Positions 33,131 to 41,308 of a stretch of DNA of 64,000 nucleotides are shown here, one piece after another (position 1 is the stretch's first letter; each line of letters opens with the position of its first letter). Source of the DNA: Micromonospora ureilytica (GTDB taxonomy: Bacteria; Actinomycetota; Actinomycetes; Mycobacteriales; Micromonosporaceae). Below the pieces are notes generated by a model that saw only the letters and a program-made list of their open reading frames with translations, searched no databases and was not told the origin of the DNA. The DNA lies in NCBI RefSeq assembly GCF_015751765.1, contig NZ_JADOTX010000001.1, positions 2,232,001-2,296,000 on the forward strand. Reading direction: 5' to 3'. Position numbers and translations under genes: made by a program.

Positions 33131-33451
33131 TCATCCTCCCGCTTTTCCCGTTTCACCTGTTGAGGCCAACGGTAGGTGGTGATCGTCGTCGGCGCAGGGC
33201 GCCGAAGATTGTCGGCCGGACCACGGTGGTGGTTTGCTCAGCGCCGCCCCGAGCAGTTGACGCAGGGCGATGATCGCCACCGCGCCGGCCAGGCCGTTCC
33301 AACCCGGCTCGCCGACGAGCCGGAGCAGGCCGGCCGCGGTGAGCAGGTCCAGCAGTACGCGGACGCCGCTCCGTAACGCCCCGGTGCTGAGGGTGGTGAC
33401 CACCCCGGCGACCAGCGCCAGGGCGGTGACCGCAGTGACCAGGGTGTCCAT
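33131..33451 (-). CDS. Small membrane protein coupled to DUF1622-like gene
   Basis: The 106-aa protein starts MDTLVTAVTALALVAGVVTT, with three hydrophobic segments and a hydrophilic tail (SSAPCADDDHHLPLASTGE). Its ATG overlaps the upstream stop (ATGA at 33449-33453), so the two proteins are made together and may interact. The family is not recognised. Confidence 0.55.
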   Translation of the reverse strand: MDTLVTAVTALALVAGVVTTLSTGALRSGVRVLLDLLTAAGLLRLVGEPGWNGLAGAVAIIALRQLLGAALSKPPPWSGRQSSAPCADDDHHLPLASTGETGKAGG

Positions 33452-33813
33452 CACTGACGACGCTGCCCCTCGGCCACCTGATGCTGCTCCTGGCGGATCT
33501 CGCGGCCCAGGAAGTAGTTCAACGCCGTTCGGATCGTCGCGATGGCGGCCAGTTGGCCGATCTGCGCGAACGACGGGGACACCGCCGTGCGCAGCACGTC
33601 GGCCGCCAGCTGGAATTCCAGGCCGAGGGTCAGAAACCGACCCAGCGAGAGCCGGATCGACGTGAAGCGGGCGGCGGTGCGGTGTCGCAGCCCCTCGACC
33701 ACGAACCGCGCCGCCGCCCACACCGCGCCAACGAAGATCACCAGCGCGCCGGCCACCTCCACCACGGCAACCAGCACCTGGTCGCCCTGGCGCAACAACT
33801 CGGCCGGCTCCAC
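33451..33813 (-). CDS. DUF1622-like membrane protein
   Basis: The 120-aa protein begins MEPAELLRQGDQVLVAVVEVAGALVIFVGA, with a helix at about 13-35. RLSLGRFLTLGLEFQLAADVLRTAVSP follows, then AAIATIRTALNYFLGREI, which resembles the conserved R.AL.YFL..E pattern of DUF1622. Two or three membrane helices are likely. The function is not established. It is the first gene of a two-gene unit. Confidence 0.7.
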   Translation of the reverse strand: MEPAELLRQGDQVLVAVVEVAGALVIFVGAVWAAARFVVEGLRHRTAARFTSIRLSLGRFLTLGLEFQLAADVLRTAVSPSFAQIGQLAAIATIRTALNYFLGREIRQEQHQVAEGQRRQ

Positions 33814-33852
33814 CCAGGGCCGTTACCCGCCCTCCGGGCAGCTAGTCGGTGC

Positions 33853-34440
33853 TCAGGTCAGCTCGTTCACCGCCTCCAGGATCAGCCAGAGACCGGAGAT
33901 GGCGAAGAGGATCGCGGCACCGTACTTGATGGTCTTCTCCGGCAGCCGCCGACCGAGCATCCGGCCGACCAGAATGGCCAACGCGTCCGCGGCCACCATG
34001 CCGATGGTGGAGCCGAGCCAGGTGCCGAACCAGCCGTACTTGGTGGCGAGCGTGATCGTGGCGAGCATCGTCTTGTCGCCCAACTCGGCCAGGAAGAACG
34101 CCACCGAGACCGCCACGATCGCGGTCTTGCTGGTCTTCTCCGCCTTGCGCTTCTCCTCCTCGGTGAGCTTGTCACCGCGCAGCGTCCACGCGCCGAAGCC
34201 GAGGAACGCCACACCGGCCACCAGGGAGATCCACTCGGTCGGCAGCACCGCCCCGAGACCCACGCCGATGGCGACCGACGCCAGGTGCACCACAGCGGTG
34301 GCGACAGTGATGCCGATCAGCACCGGGATCGGTTTGAACCGCGTGGCGAAGGTCAGCGCCATCAGCTGGGACTTGTCCCCCAGCTCGGCGACGAAGATGA
34401 CGCCGAAGCTGATCACCAGCGCGGCGAAAAATCCCTCCAT
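33853..34440 (-). CDS. TMEM165/GDT1-family Mn2+/Ca2+ transporter
   Basis: The 195-aa protein has six hydrophobic segments and two copies of the hallmark motif, FVAELGDKSQLMAL near residue 17 and FLAELGDKTMLATI near 122. These are the UPF0016/GDT1 cation-binding signatures. Family members export or exchange Mn2+ and Ca2+. GAAGGA lies before the ATG at 34440. The leader carries a yybP-ykoY manganese riboswitch, which agrees with a Mn2+ homeostasis role (MntP/MneA-like function). Confidence 0.92.
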   Translation of the reverse strand: MEGFFAALVISFGVIFVAELGDKSQLMALTFATRFKPIPVLIGITVATAVVHLASVAIGVGLGAVLPTEWISLVAGVAFLGFGAWTLRGDKLTEEEKRKAEKTSKTAIVAVSVAFFLAELGDKTMLATITLATKYGWFGTWLGSTIGMVAADALAILVGRMLGRRLPEKTIKYGAAILFAISGLWLILEAVNELT

Positions 34441-34484
34441 GACATCCTTCCCGTTCACGCCGGGAGGAGGTACAGGGGCGCCCT

Positions 34485-34612
34485 CGACCCGGCTGCAACA
34501 GCCTGAGTCGAAGGTCTCGCCCGCCCCGGGAAAGACCGGGGCCGCGTGGCCGGGTGCGGAACGCACCAGTATGTCGACCACGACATTGGGGGCTACTCCC
34601 CTTCGCGCGATC
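34485..34612 (-). promoter_or_regulatory. yybP-ykoY Mn2+ riboswitch
   Basis: The minus-strand leader contains the diagnostic elements in order: AAGGGGAGTAGCC (34605-34593), GACATAC in the first loop region, and CGAGACCTTCGACTC near 34520-34506. It ends in a helix with CTGTTGCAGCC. These match the conserved loops of the manganese-sensing yybP-ykoY family, and the gene controlled is a typical target. Exact boundaries are approximate. Confidence 0.9.
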
Positions 34613-34658
34613 AGCCTATCGGATCACCACCCGGCCCGACCGAGGCGGGTGAACAGGC

Positions 34659-35624
34659 TCACCGCGCCCGTGCCAGCGTGACGCCGAAGAGCGCGTCCGG
34701 GTCGGTCCAGAACTCCGCCGTGGCGAAACCGGCAGTGGCCAGCTCGGCGGCGATCCCCTCCGGGTGGAACTTCGCCGAGACCTCGGTACGCAGCTCCTCC
34801 CCCGCCGCGAAATCGACTGTCAACCCCAGCACCCGCACGGTCATCGACCGGGTCGCCCGCAACCGCATCTCGATCCACTCGTGATCGGAATCCCACACGG
34901 CGACGTGCTCGAAGGCGGCCGGGTCGAAGTCGGCGCCCAACTCGCGATTGATCACGTGCAGCACGTTGCGGTTGAACTCGGCGGTGACCCCGGCGGCGTC
35001 GTCGTACGCGGGCACGATCACCGACGGGTCCTTCACCAGGTCCGTGCCGAGCAACAACCAGTCACCGACCTCCAGCGCGGCGCGCATCGCCATGAGGAAC
35101 TCGGCCCGCTCGGCGGGCAACAGGTTGCCGATGGTCCCACCGAGGAACACCACCAACCGCCGGCCGCCGGTGGGCAGCCGGTCCAGTTGCCGGGTGAAGT
35201 CCCCCACGATGCCCCGGACCCGCAGGCGGGGATAGTCGGCGGCGATCTGGGCGGTGGACCCCCGCAACGCGCTGACCGACACGTCCAGGGGAACGAACGT
35301 GCCCAGCCCACCCCGGCGGGTGAAGGCGTCCAGCAGCAGCCGGGTCTTCTCCGACGAACCGGAACCCAACTCGATGAGCGTCTTGGCCCCGGTCAGTGCC
35401 GCGATGTCGGGAGCGTGCGCGGCCAGCACGGCCCGCTCGGCCCGGGTCGGGTAGTACTCGGGCAGTCGGGTGATCTCCTCGAAAAGCTCGCTGCCCCGGG
35501 CGTCGTAGAACCACTTCGGCGGCAGCCACTTCCGCCCGGCGCTCAGCCCCGCCCGGACGTCGTCGCGCAGGCCGCGCTCCAGGTCACCCTCTTCGAGGTA
35601 GATCTCCAGTGGTTCCGCGGTCAT
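34659..35624 (-). CDS. egtD: L-histidine N-alpha-methyltransferase EgtD
   Basis: The 321-aa SAM-dependent enzyme trimethylates histidine to hercynine, the first step of ergothioneine synthesis. Recognised features are PKWFYDARGSELFEEIT with LPEYYPTRAE (DUF2260 N-terminal signature), the SAM-binding ELGSGSSEKTRLLLDA, and FLGGTIGNLLPAE. AAAGGAGCG precedes the ATG. It is the last gene of egtA-egtB-egtC-egtD, 21 bp after egtC. Confidence 0.95.
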   Translation of the reverse strand: MTAEPLEIYLEEGDLERGLRDDVRAGLSAGRKWLPPKWFYDARGSELFEEITRLPEYYPTRAERAVLAAHAPDIAALTGAKTLIELGSGSSEKTRLLLDAFTRRGGLGTFVPLDVSVSALRGSTAQIAADYPRLRVRGIVGDFTRQLDRLPTGGRRLVVFLGGTIGNLLPAERAEFLMAMRAALEVGDWLLLGTDLVKDPSVIVPAYDDAAGVTAEFNRNVLHVINRELGADFDPAAFEHVAVWDSDHEWIEMRLRATRSMTVRVLGLTVDFAAGEELRTEVSAKFHPEGIAAELATAGFATAEFWTDPDALFGVTLARAR

Positions 35625-35645
35625 CGGTTCGCTCCTTTCGTTCGA

Positions 35646-36422
35646 TCAACCGTTGCGTGCCTGGCCGACGTGGCGCACCGGGGCCGGCAGTGGACGTACC
35701 CGCACCTCGCCCGCGGTGGCGACGACCAGATGCCCCTCCGGCACCGACCGCCACCCCGGATCGTCGTCGTGTGGCTCGGAGGCGAGCAGCACCGAACCCG
35801 GCGTCTCGCGGACCGACAACGCGTGCCCCGCCACGCTGGCCACCACCCGGTGCCCGTCGGTGAGCAGCAGGTTGAGCCGCGACCCGGGTGCGGCGGCGGC
35901 GACGGCGGTCACCGTCCGCCCGACCGCCTCGGCCGGGTCGGCGCCAGCTCGGAGCAGATGCCGCACCAACGCCCACAGCAGCGCCGAGTCGGTGGCGGCG
36001 TCCAGGGTGAGCAGGTCCCGCACCGGCAGCTCGGCGGCGAGCGGCACCACGGCGTCCGGCCAGCCGCGGATTACCCCGTTGTGGCTGAACAGCCACCGCC
36101 CCTCGGCGAAGGGCGCCGCCGCGCCGTCGAGCACCGCCATCCCGACCGTGGCCGAGCGCACCGCCGCCACCACCGCCGCGCTGCGGGTCACCGCCGCGAG
36201 CTGGGCGATGGTCGGGTCGCTCCAGATCGGCTGCGCCCGCCGGTACCGCACCGGCTCACCCTCACCCGGGTACCAGCCGACACCGAACCCGTCGGCGTTG
36301 ATCGTGCCGCCGCCACGCATGTCGCGGGGCGCCCAGGACTGCCGCACCAGCGAGTGCGGAGGGTCGAACAACAGCTCGGCAATGGTGACCGGCGGCCCCA
36401 GGTAGGCCAGGTGGCGACACAT
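35646..36422 (-). CDS. egtC: Ergothioneine amidohydrolase EgtC
   Basis: This 258-aa class-II glutamine-amidotransferase-type Ntn hydrolase starts MCRHLAYLG, with Cys2 as nucleophile after Met removal. GGGTINADGFGVGWY and FSHNGVIRGW are further family motifs. EgtC removes the glutamyl group from the gamma-glutamyl hercynylcysteine sulfoxide made by EgtB. It sits 43 bp after the egtB stop. The frame extends upstream but the Cys2 rule fixes the start. Confidence 0.92.
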   Translation of the reverse strand: MCRHLAYLGPPVTIAELLFDPPHSLVRQSWAPRDMRGGGTINADGFGVGWYPGEGEPVRYRRAQPIWSDPTIAQLAAVTRSAAVVAAVRSATVGMAVLDGAAAPFAEGRWLFSHNGVIRGWPDAVVPLAAELPVRDLLTLDAATDSALLWALVRHLLRAGADPAEAVGRTVTAVAAAAPGSRLNLLLTDGHRVVASVAGHALSVRETPGSVLLASEPHDDDPGWRSVPEGHLVVATAGEVRVRPLPAPVRHVGQARNG

Positions 36423-36465
36423 CAGCGCCCCCGGCCCGCCGCCGGGCCGCCGGTCGTGCGGTGGC

Positions 36466-37908
36466 TCACCGGTACGACTCGTCCGGTCGCACGTCCCGGG
36501 CGCAGCGGAACCCGCTGAAGATCTGCCGGCGGATCGGATAGTCCCAGTTGCGGAAGGTGCCCCGACAGGCAGAGCGGTCGGTGCCGAACGAGCCGCCGCG
36601 CAACACCCGGTAGTCGTCGCCGAAGAAGACCTCCGAGTATTCGCGGTAGGGAAACGCGGCGAACCCCGGATGCCCGTCGAACGCCGTCGACGTCCACTCC
36701 CAGACGTCGCCGATGAGCTGGTGCACACCCAACGGCGACACGCCGGCCGGGTACGCGCCCACCGGTGCCGGCCGCAGATGGCGCTGGCCGAGGTTGGCGT
36801 GCGCCTCGGTCGGGTCGTCGTCCCCCCAGGGGTAACGGCGCGACCGCCCCGTCGTCGGATCCCACCGGGCCGCCTTCTCCCACTCCGCCTCGGTCGGCAG
36901 CCGCTTGCCGGCCCACGCCGCGTACGCCTGCGCCTCGTACCAGCACACATGCACCACCGGCTCGTCGGCGCGGACCCGAGCCCACTGACCGAAGCGCCGA
37001 TACGACCAGTCGTCGCCGTCGGAACGCCAGTGCATCGGCGCGCTGAGCTGCTCCCGAACCCGATGCTCCCAACCGGCCGGGCTCCACCAGCGGCGCTCGG
37101 TGTAACCGCCGTCAGCGATGAAGGCCGCGTACTGGCCGTTGGTCACCGGGGCGGCGTCGATGACGTACGCCGGCAGGTCGACCCGGTGCGCCGGACGTTC
37201 GTTGTCCAACGCCCACGGATCGGTGTCGGTGCCCATGGTGAACTCGCCCGCCGGCACCAGCACCTCCGCGCCGACCCGGACCGACGGCTCGGGCGGCGCC
37301 GGGGCGTGCAGCACCGCCGGACCCGAACGCAACTGGTGGGTGGCGAGCATGGTCTCGTCGTGCTGCTGCTCGTGCTGCACGATCATGCCGAAGGCGAACC
37401 CGTCGGCGACCAGCGGCCGTTCGGTGAAGGCCACCGCGTCGAGCAGGTCGTGCACCTTGTCCCGAACGGTGGCCAGGTAGGCGCGCGCCTCCGCGGGCGG
37501 CAACAGCGGCAGCGCGGGGCGGTCCCGGCGCGGCTGCTTGAACGCGTCGTACAACTCGTCGATGTCACACCGGACCGGCTCCCGGCCCCCGACGTCACGG
37601 ACCAACCAGAGCTCCTCCTGATTACCCACGTGAGCGAGGTCCCAGACCAGCGGCGACATCAGCGGTGAGTGTTGGCGCGTCAGGTCGGCGTCGTCGACCA
37701 CCTCGGTCAACAACGTGGTACGAGCCCGGGCCCGCGCCAACTCCACAGCGATGCAATCGCGCAACCCCGGCTCACTCCTCGCGCTCACTGAACCGCCCTC
37801 CGTTCGCGACTGCGAGGCTCGCAACCCCGGCTCACTCCTCGCGCTCACTGAACCGCCCTCCGTTCGCGACTGCGAGGCTCGCAACCCCGGCTCACTCCTC
37901 GCGCTCAC
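36466..37908 (-). CDS. egtB: Hercynine oxygenase EgtB with repeated N-terminus
   Basis: This non-haem iron sulfoxide synthase couples hercynine with gamma-glutamylcysteine and O2. An N-terminal DinB-like domain carries the iron site HEQQHDE (H-x3-H-x-E). A C-terminal FGE/sulfatase-modifying domain has RLPTEAEWEKAARW, YPWGDD, DVWEWTSTAF and VLRGGSF. The N-terminus is made of VSARSEPGLRASQSRTEGGS repeats. Three in-frame GTG starts (37908, 37848, 37788) each follow a GGAGGG ribosome binding site. The first overlaps the egtA stop (GTGA), and the last gives a protein of about 440 aa, the usual family length. Confidence 0.93.
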   Translation of the reverse strand: MSARSEPGLRASQSRTEGGSVSARSEPGLRASQSRTEGGSVSARSEPGLRDCIAVELARARARTTLLTEVVDDADLTRQHSPLMSPLVWDLAHVGNQEELWLVRDVGGREPVRCDIDELYDAFKQPRRDRPALPLLPPAEARAYLATVRDKVHDLLDAVAFTERPLVADGFAFGMIVQHEQQHDETMLATHQLRSGPAVLHAPAPPEPSVRVGAEVLVPAGEFTMGTDTDPWALDNERPAHRVDLPAYVIDAAPVTNGQYAAFIADGGYTERRWWSPAGWEHRVREQLSAPMHWRSDGDDWSYRRFGQWARVRADEPVVHVCWYEAQAYAAWAGKRLPTEAEWEKAARWDPTTGRSRRYPWGDDDPTEAHANLGQRHLRPAPVGAYPAGVSPLGVHQLIGDVWEWTSTAFDGHPGFAAFPYREYSEVFFGDDYRVLRGGSFGTDRSACRGTFRNWDYPIRRQIFSGFRCARDVRPDESYR

Positions 37909-37912
37909 TGGT
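37761..37912 (-). repeat. 2.5 tandem 60-bp repeats containing RBS and start of egtB
   Basis: Copies 37761-37820 and 37821-37880 are identical, and 37881-37910 is a partial third. Each unit carries a GTG start codon and a GAGCCGGGGTTGCGAG core that is itself partly palindromic. The period keeps the reading frame. The result is three stacked translation-initiation sites at the egtA-egtB junction. Confidence 0.95.
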
Positions 37913-39137
37913 CCCTCCTCGCTGTGGCGGCCAGCCGCCGCCGTACACCTCTCTGAATCTCGTCGTGAGTGCTGGCCGGCAGCTCCAGTCGGGGTAGCGC
38001 GGTCAGGGCCAGGTCGAGCAGGGCCGCCGCGGCCGCGGCCAGCGTCGGGTCGGCCAGGCCGTGCCGGGCGGCGGCGGACCAGCGCTGCGCCACAGGCGTG
38101 GCGATCGTGTACGCCGCACGGACGGTGCGCGGGTCGCCGAACAGGGCGGTCAGCACCGCCAGCGGCAGCCGCCAGTCCCGATCGGGTTGCGCGTCCAGGT
38201 AACGCAGCTCCAGGTAGCCGCGTGGTCGCACCGGCGGGAAGAGGGTGCTGACGTGGTAGTCGAGGTCATCGGTGGTGGGCGGTTGTGGCAGCGCGCCGTC
38301 GAGCCAGTCGGCGAAGGTCACGCCGGGTGGCGCGGCCCAGTCGGCGTTGTGCCGGCGCAGACAGATCAGCGGCGCGGCGAGCACGTAGCTGGTCCAGGCG
38401 TCGATCGGGTCGTCCCCGGCACGGGCGGGCGACCAGACCGGGCGGGTCCGGGCCGGGTCGATGGCCAGCCAGGCGGCCATCCGGGCGGAAGCCCAACCGG
38501 TGCGCCGCCCCGCGTGTCGAGCGGCGGAGGCGAACGCCGCGAGCAGTGGGGGCCCGACCGCGTGGGCCGCGGCCCAACGGTCGGCGACCTGGTCCGGTTC
38601 ACCGGCGTCGAGGCAGATCTGCAGGCCGGCGGTGCTGTACATCATCGTGCGGCCGGCCGGGCCATGGCGGTCGAAGGCCCCGCGCATCGCGCGGTAGCGG
38701 GGGGTTTCCACCACCGGGCGAGGCCGTCGGTGGGGGTCGATGCCGCTGCGGCCGAGGACCAGCCCGGCGGCGGCCAGCAGGTCGGTGACCTGGGCGATGT
38801 CGGCCTCGATGGCGCGGATCAACACGGCGACCGAGGGGCGGGGCGGGGTGGAGATCTCCAACTGGCCACCCGGCTCCAGGGTGACCACGCCGCCGTGTCG
38901 CAGCGGCTCGGCCGGGCTGGTGGCGTCCAGCGTGGCGGGGCTGTGCCGCCCGAGCGCCGTCCGCAGCCGCGTCGCGTCGACGGGTCGGGCGGGATCGGCG
39001 GCGTCGTGCACGGTCCATTCCAGTTCGACGCCGGTGTGGGTGGGTGGGCCGGTCTTGAAGCAGATCCGGGCCAGGTGTCGGACTGCGGCTGCGGACTCGC
39101 GCAGGATGGCGCTGCGGTCCAGGTCGGATGACGTCAC
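37905..39137 (-). CDS. egtA: Glutamate-cysteine ligase EgtA
   Basis: This protein of about 410 aa of the GCS2 glutamate-cysteine ligase family makes gamma-glutamylcysteine, the sulfur donor for EgtB. Seen features are TGVELEWTVHD (substrate Glu region), GGVVTLEPGGQLEISTPP, MMYSTAGLQICLD and RGYLELRYLDAQPD. The GTG start at 39137 is chosen for family-like N-terminal length; the Shine-Dalgarno is weak and an upstream start at 39197 is possible. It leads the egt operon. egtE is not found after egtD. Confidence 0.92.
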   Translation of the reverse strand: MTSSDLDRSAILRESAAAVRHLARICFKTGPPTHTGVELEWTVHDAADPARPVDATRLRTALGRHSPATLDATSPAEPLRHGGVVTLEPGGQLEISTPPRPSVAVLIRAIEADIAQVTDLLAAAGLVLGRSGIDPHRRPRPVVETPRYRAMRGAFDRHGPAGRTMMYSTAGLQICLDAGEPDQVADRWAAAHAVGPPLLAAFASAARHAGRRTGWASARMAAWLAIDPARTRPVWSPARAGDDPIDAWTSYVLAAPLICLRRHNADWAAPPGVTFADWLDGALPQPPTTDDLDYHVSTLFPPVRPRGYLELRYLDAQPDRDWRLPLAVLTALFGDPRTVRAAYTIATPVAQRWSAAARHGLADPTLAAAAAALLDLALTALPRLELPASTHDEIQRGVRRRLAATARRDQ

Positions 39138-39297
39138 CAAGGGTCGGGCCCCCTCTCCGTGCGCCGGGTCCGGCGCACCGTGCCACCGTAAACTCACCCA
39201 CCGACACCGTCGGGGGCGTGCACGGTGCCACCAACCTCTGTCTAACAGAGGAATTTCCGATCCAGGGCGGAACCAACGGGCTCCGGCCGGCGACCGT

Positions 39298-40122
39298 TCA
39301 GCCGGCGGCGGGGTGGCCCGGCCGCGGCGGTGACGGCGGGGCCTTCGCCGACGGGGACGGCCCGCCCTTCGCCGACTCGGAGGGCTTGACCTTCGCCGAC
39401 TCGGTGGGCTTCGCCTCGGGCACCAGCCGCTGGCAGTACGCCTCGACCTCGGCGGGGCCGCCGGCGGCGGTCACCAGCCGCTGGAAGGCCGGCGTGCGCA
39501 GTGCCTTCTCCCGCTGGTCGGGCTTCTTGGCCCGCCACGCGCGGCACAGTCCGTGCAGTTGGTCGGCGGGGTCGGGAACGGCGGGCGGTGTGGCGGTGAC
39601 GGGCGACGGCGCGACTGGCGACGGCACGCCGGGGATCACCGACCGACCGGGCTCGGCCGACCGGGGTACGCCCTGATGCGGTGTGGGCGACGGGCGCGAC
39701 GGGGCCGGCGCGACCGGGTCTGGCGCCCGGTCGCGGGTGACCGCGGCGAAGGCGGCCCCCGCGGTGGCGGTAGCGGCCACCGCGCCGATCCAGGCCACCG
39801 CGCCGGTGGTCACCCGACGACGGCGTGGCCGCTGCGGCACGGCCGGCACCGGGTTGGCCCGGGCGGCCCGGAACGCGGCCAACGCGGCCTCCTCGCCGGC
39901 CAACTCGCCGGGGCGGACGGGGCCGGTCGCCGCGGCGAGCAACGCGGCCACCGGCTCGGGCGGGGGGACGTTCGGGACGGCCAGGTGCGCCTCGGGTGAT
40001 GTCGCGACCGCTTCCGTGGGCGTCGCGGAGTGCCAGTGGTCCGGCGTGTTGTCCATCCGGGCGTGGGCCGAGTCGAGCAGCCGCTCGGTGTCGGCGTGGT
40101 CGGCCCGCCGGAACGGGTTCAT
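39298..40122 (-). CDS. Membrane partner of ECF sigma factor (anti-sigma-like)
   Basis: This 274-aa protein has a cytoplasmic N-terminal region of about 110 residues, including NPFRRADHADTERLLDSAHAR, one membrane helix (TTGAVAWIGAVAATATAGAAFAAVTR), and a long Pro/Ser-rich external part. A small predicted domain contains LCRAWRAKKPDQREKALRTPAFQRLV with two Cys, and the tail ESAKVKPSESAKGGPS is repetitive. It starts 17 bp after the sigma-factor stop, so the topology and position suggest an anti-sigma or sensor, although no canonical zinc (HxxxCxxC) motif is visible. Confidence 0.7.
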   Translation of the reverse strand: MNPFRRADHADTERLLDSAHARMDNTPDHWHSATPTEAVATSPEAHLAVPNVPPPEPVAALLAAATGPVRPGELAGEEAALAAFRAARANPVPAVPQRPRRRRVTTGAVAWIGAVAATATAGAAFAAVTRDRAPDPVAPAPSRPSPTPHQGVPRSAEPGRSVIPGVPSPVAPSPVTATPPAVPDPADQLHGLCRAWRAKKPDQREKALRTPAFQRLVTAAGGPAEVEAYCQRLVPEAKPTESAKVKPSESAKGGPSPSAKAPPSPPRPGHPAAG

Positions 40123-40138
40123 CGGGAGTCCCCTCACG

Positions 40139-40771
40139 TCAGCCGTCCGCCGCTTCGGCGTGCGGTGCTCGCAGGGCGGGGCCGCTCCCCGTGCGCGGCG
40201 GCGGCACCCCCTCGACCCCGACTGGCGACCCGGCCGGGCTCTGCCGCTCCAACAGGACCGCGAGCCGGCGTAGACCTCGGTGAGCGGCGGTCCGCACGGC
40301 CCCGGCCCGACGGCCCAGCACCCGGCCGGCGGATCCCGCGTCCAACCCGATCACCGCCCGCAGCAGGACCGCTTCGGCCTCCCGTGGCGGGAGGGTGGCG
40401 ATCAGCGCGAGAGCGGTTTCGGTACCGATCGTCTCGCTGGCTCGCTCGGCGGTGTCCGCGTCGCTGGCCAGATCGACGAGCGCCTGCACCGGGACCGGCA
40501 GCGAGGGGCGACGGCGCATCCGACGCAGGTGGTCCATCGCGCGGTTACGGGCGATGGTGACCGTCCAGGCGCGGAACTCGCCCCCGGTGAAGCCGGGCAG
40601 GTCACGGGAGATCTGAAGCCAGGTCTCGGAGGCGACGTCCTCGGCGTCCGCCCCGACCAGGGCGGTCAGATAGCGCAGCAGCCCGGGCTGGAGGCTGCGG
40701 TAGAGGAAACGGAACGCCTCCTCGTCTCCGGCCTGCGCGGCGCTCACCACCTCCGACAGATCGGCGGTCAT
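40139..40771 (-). CDS. ECF-type RNA polymerase sigma factor
   Basis: The protein is about 210 aa. Region 2 is seen in EEAFRFLYRSLQPGLLRYLTA through AEDVASETWLQISRDL and RAWTVTIARNRAMDHLRR. Region 4 is LALIATLPPREAEAVLLRAVIGL and GRRAGAVRTAAHRGLRRL. The start at 40771 (MTADLS) or 40786 cannot be decided as neither has a good ribosome binding site. It is followed by a single-pass membrane protein gene, its probable regulator. The upstream 40787-41308 holds the divergent promoter of the kinase gene. Confidence 0.87.
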   Translation of the reverse strand: MTADLSEVVSAAQAGDEEAFRFLYRSLQPGLLRYLTALVGADAEDVASETWLQISRDLPGFTGGEFRAWTVTIARNRAMDHLRRMRRRPSLPVPVQALVDLASDADTAERASETIGTETALALIATLPPREAEAVLLRAVIGLDAGSAGRVLGRRAGAVRTAAHRGLRRLAVLLERQSPAGSPVGVEGVPPPRTGSGPALRAPHAEAADG

Positions 40772-40786
40772 TGGCGGCCCACGCAT

Positions 40787-41308
40787 GACCCGAGGCGAGC
40801 CGGCCCGCCCCGGCGCACGGAGGCGCGCCACGCGGCACGAGTCGTCCGCCCGATCAGCACCCGCACCGCACCGCCCTCCGCCGCTCTGAATTGTCCCCGC
40901 GACCACGATTGTCGGGGCGGCGTGTCCGGGGCCAACGCCAGGGTGGTCGATCGGCGCGCTGCCCGCCGAGGTAGCCGGGCGGCCCGAGCCGGGCTAACGC
41001 TAAAAGGGGGCTCACGACGCGACAAGTCGGCGTCGCGTCACGGAAGAGTGACAATTATCAACCGTGCGGAACGACGCGTCGTCGTAACGGGATGTGAGCA
41101 GGGGACGCCAACCGGGGCTGAAGGCGCTTTCTTGCCGCCATCGAGGACCCGGACGACGGAAATTGTCGCTTTTCGTGACACCGCACATCCGCAGCGTCAC
41201 CGAGACCGATCGTCCACACAGGTCAAGCCGGATCAGCCGGTCCGAACCACCCGCCCGGCGGCCCTGCCACGGCGCGCCGCCCCGCGCCACTCTAGGTACG
41301 GTAATGCG
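40787..41308. other. Divergent intergenic region, no gene
   Basis: No coding region is supported. The stretch contains a perfect 12-bp palindrome ACGACGCGTCGT (41071-41082) and an AT-richer patch near 41050-41060. At its end, TACGGT (41297-41302) lies 6 nt before the kinase GTG and is a likely leaderless -10. Confidence 0.5.

Noticed and set aside
40280..41308. N-terminal extension of the Ser/Thr kinase by about 340 residues
   Set aside because: The extension is antisense to the sigma factor gene and low-complexity; the kinase domain starts normally at 41309.
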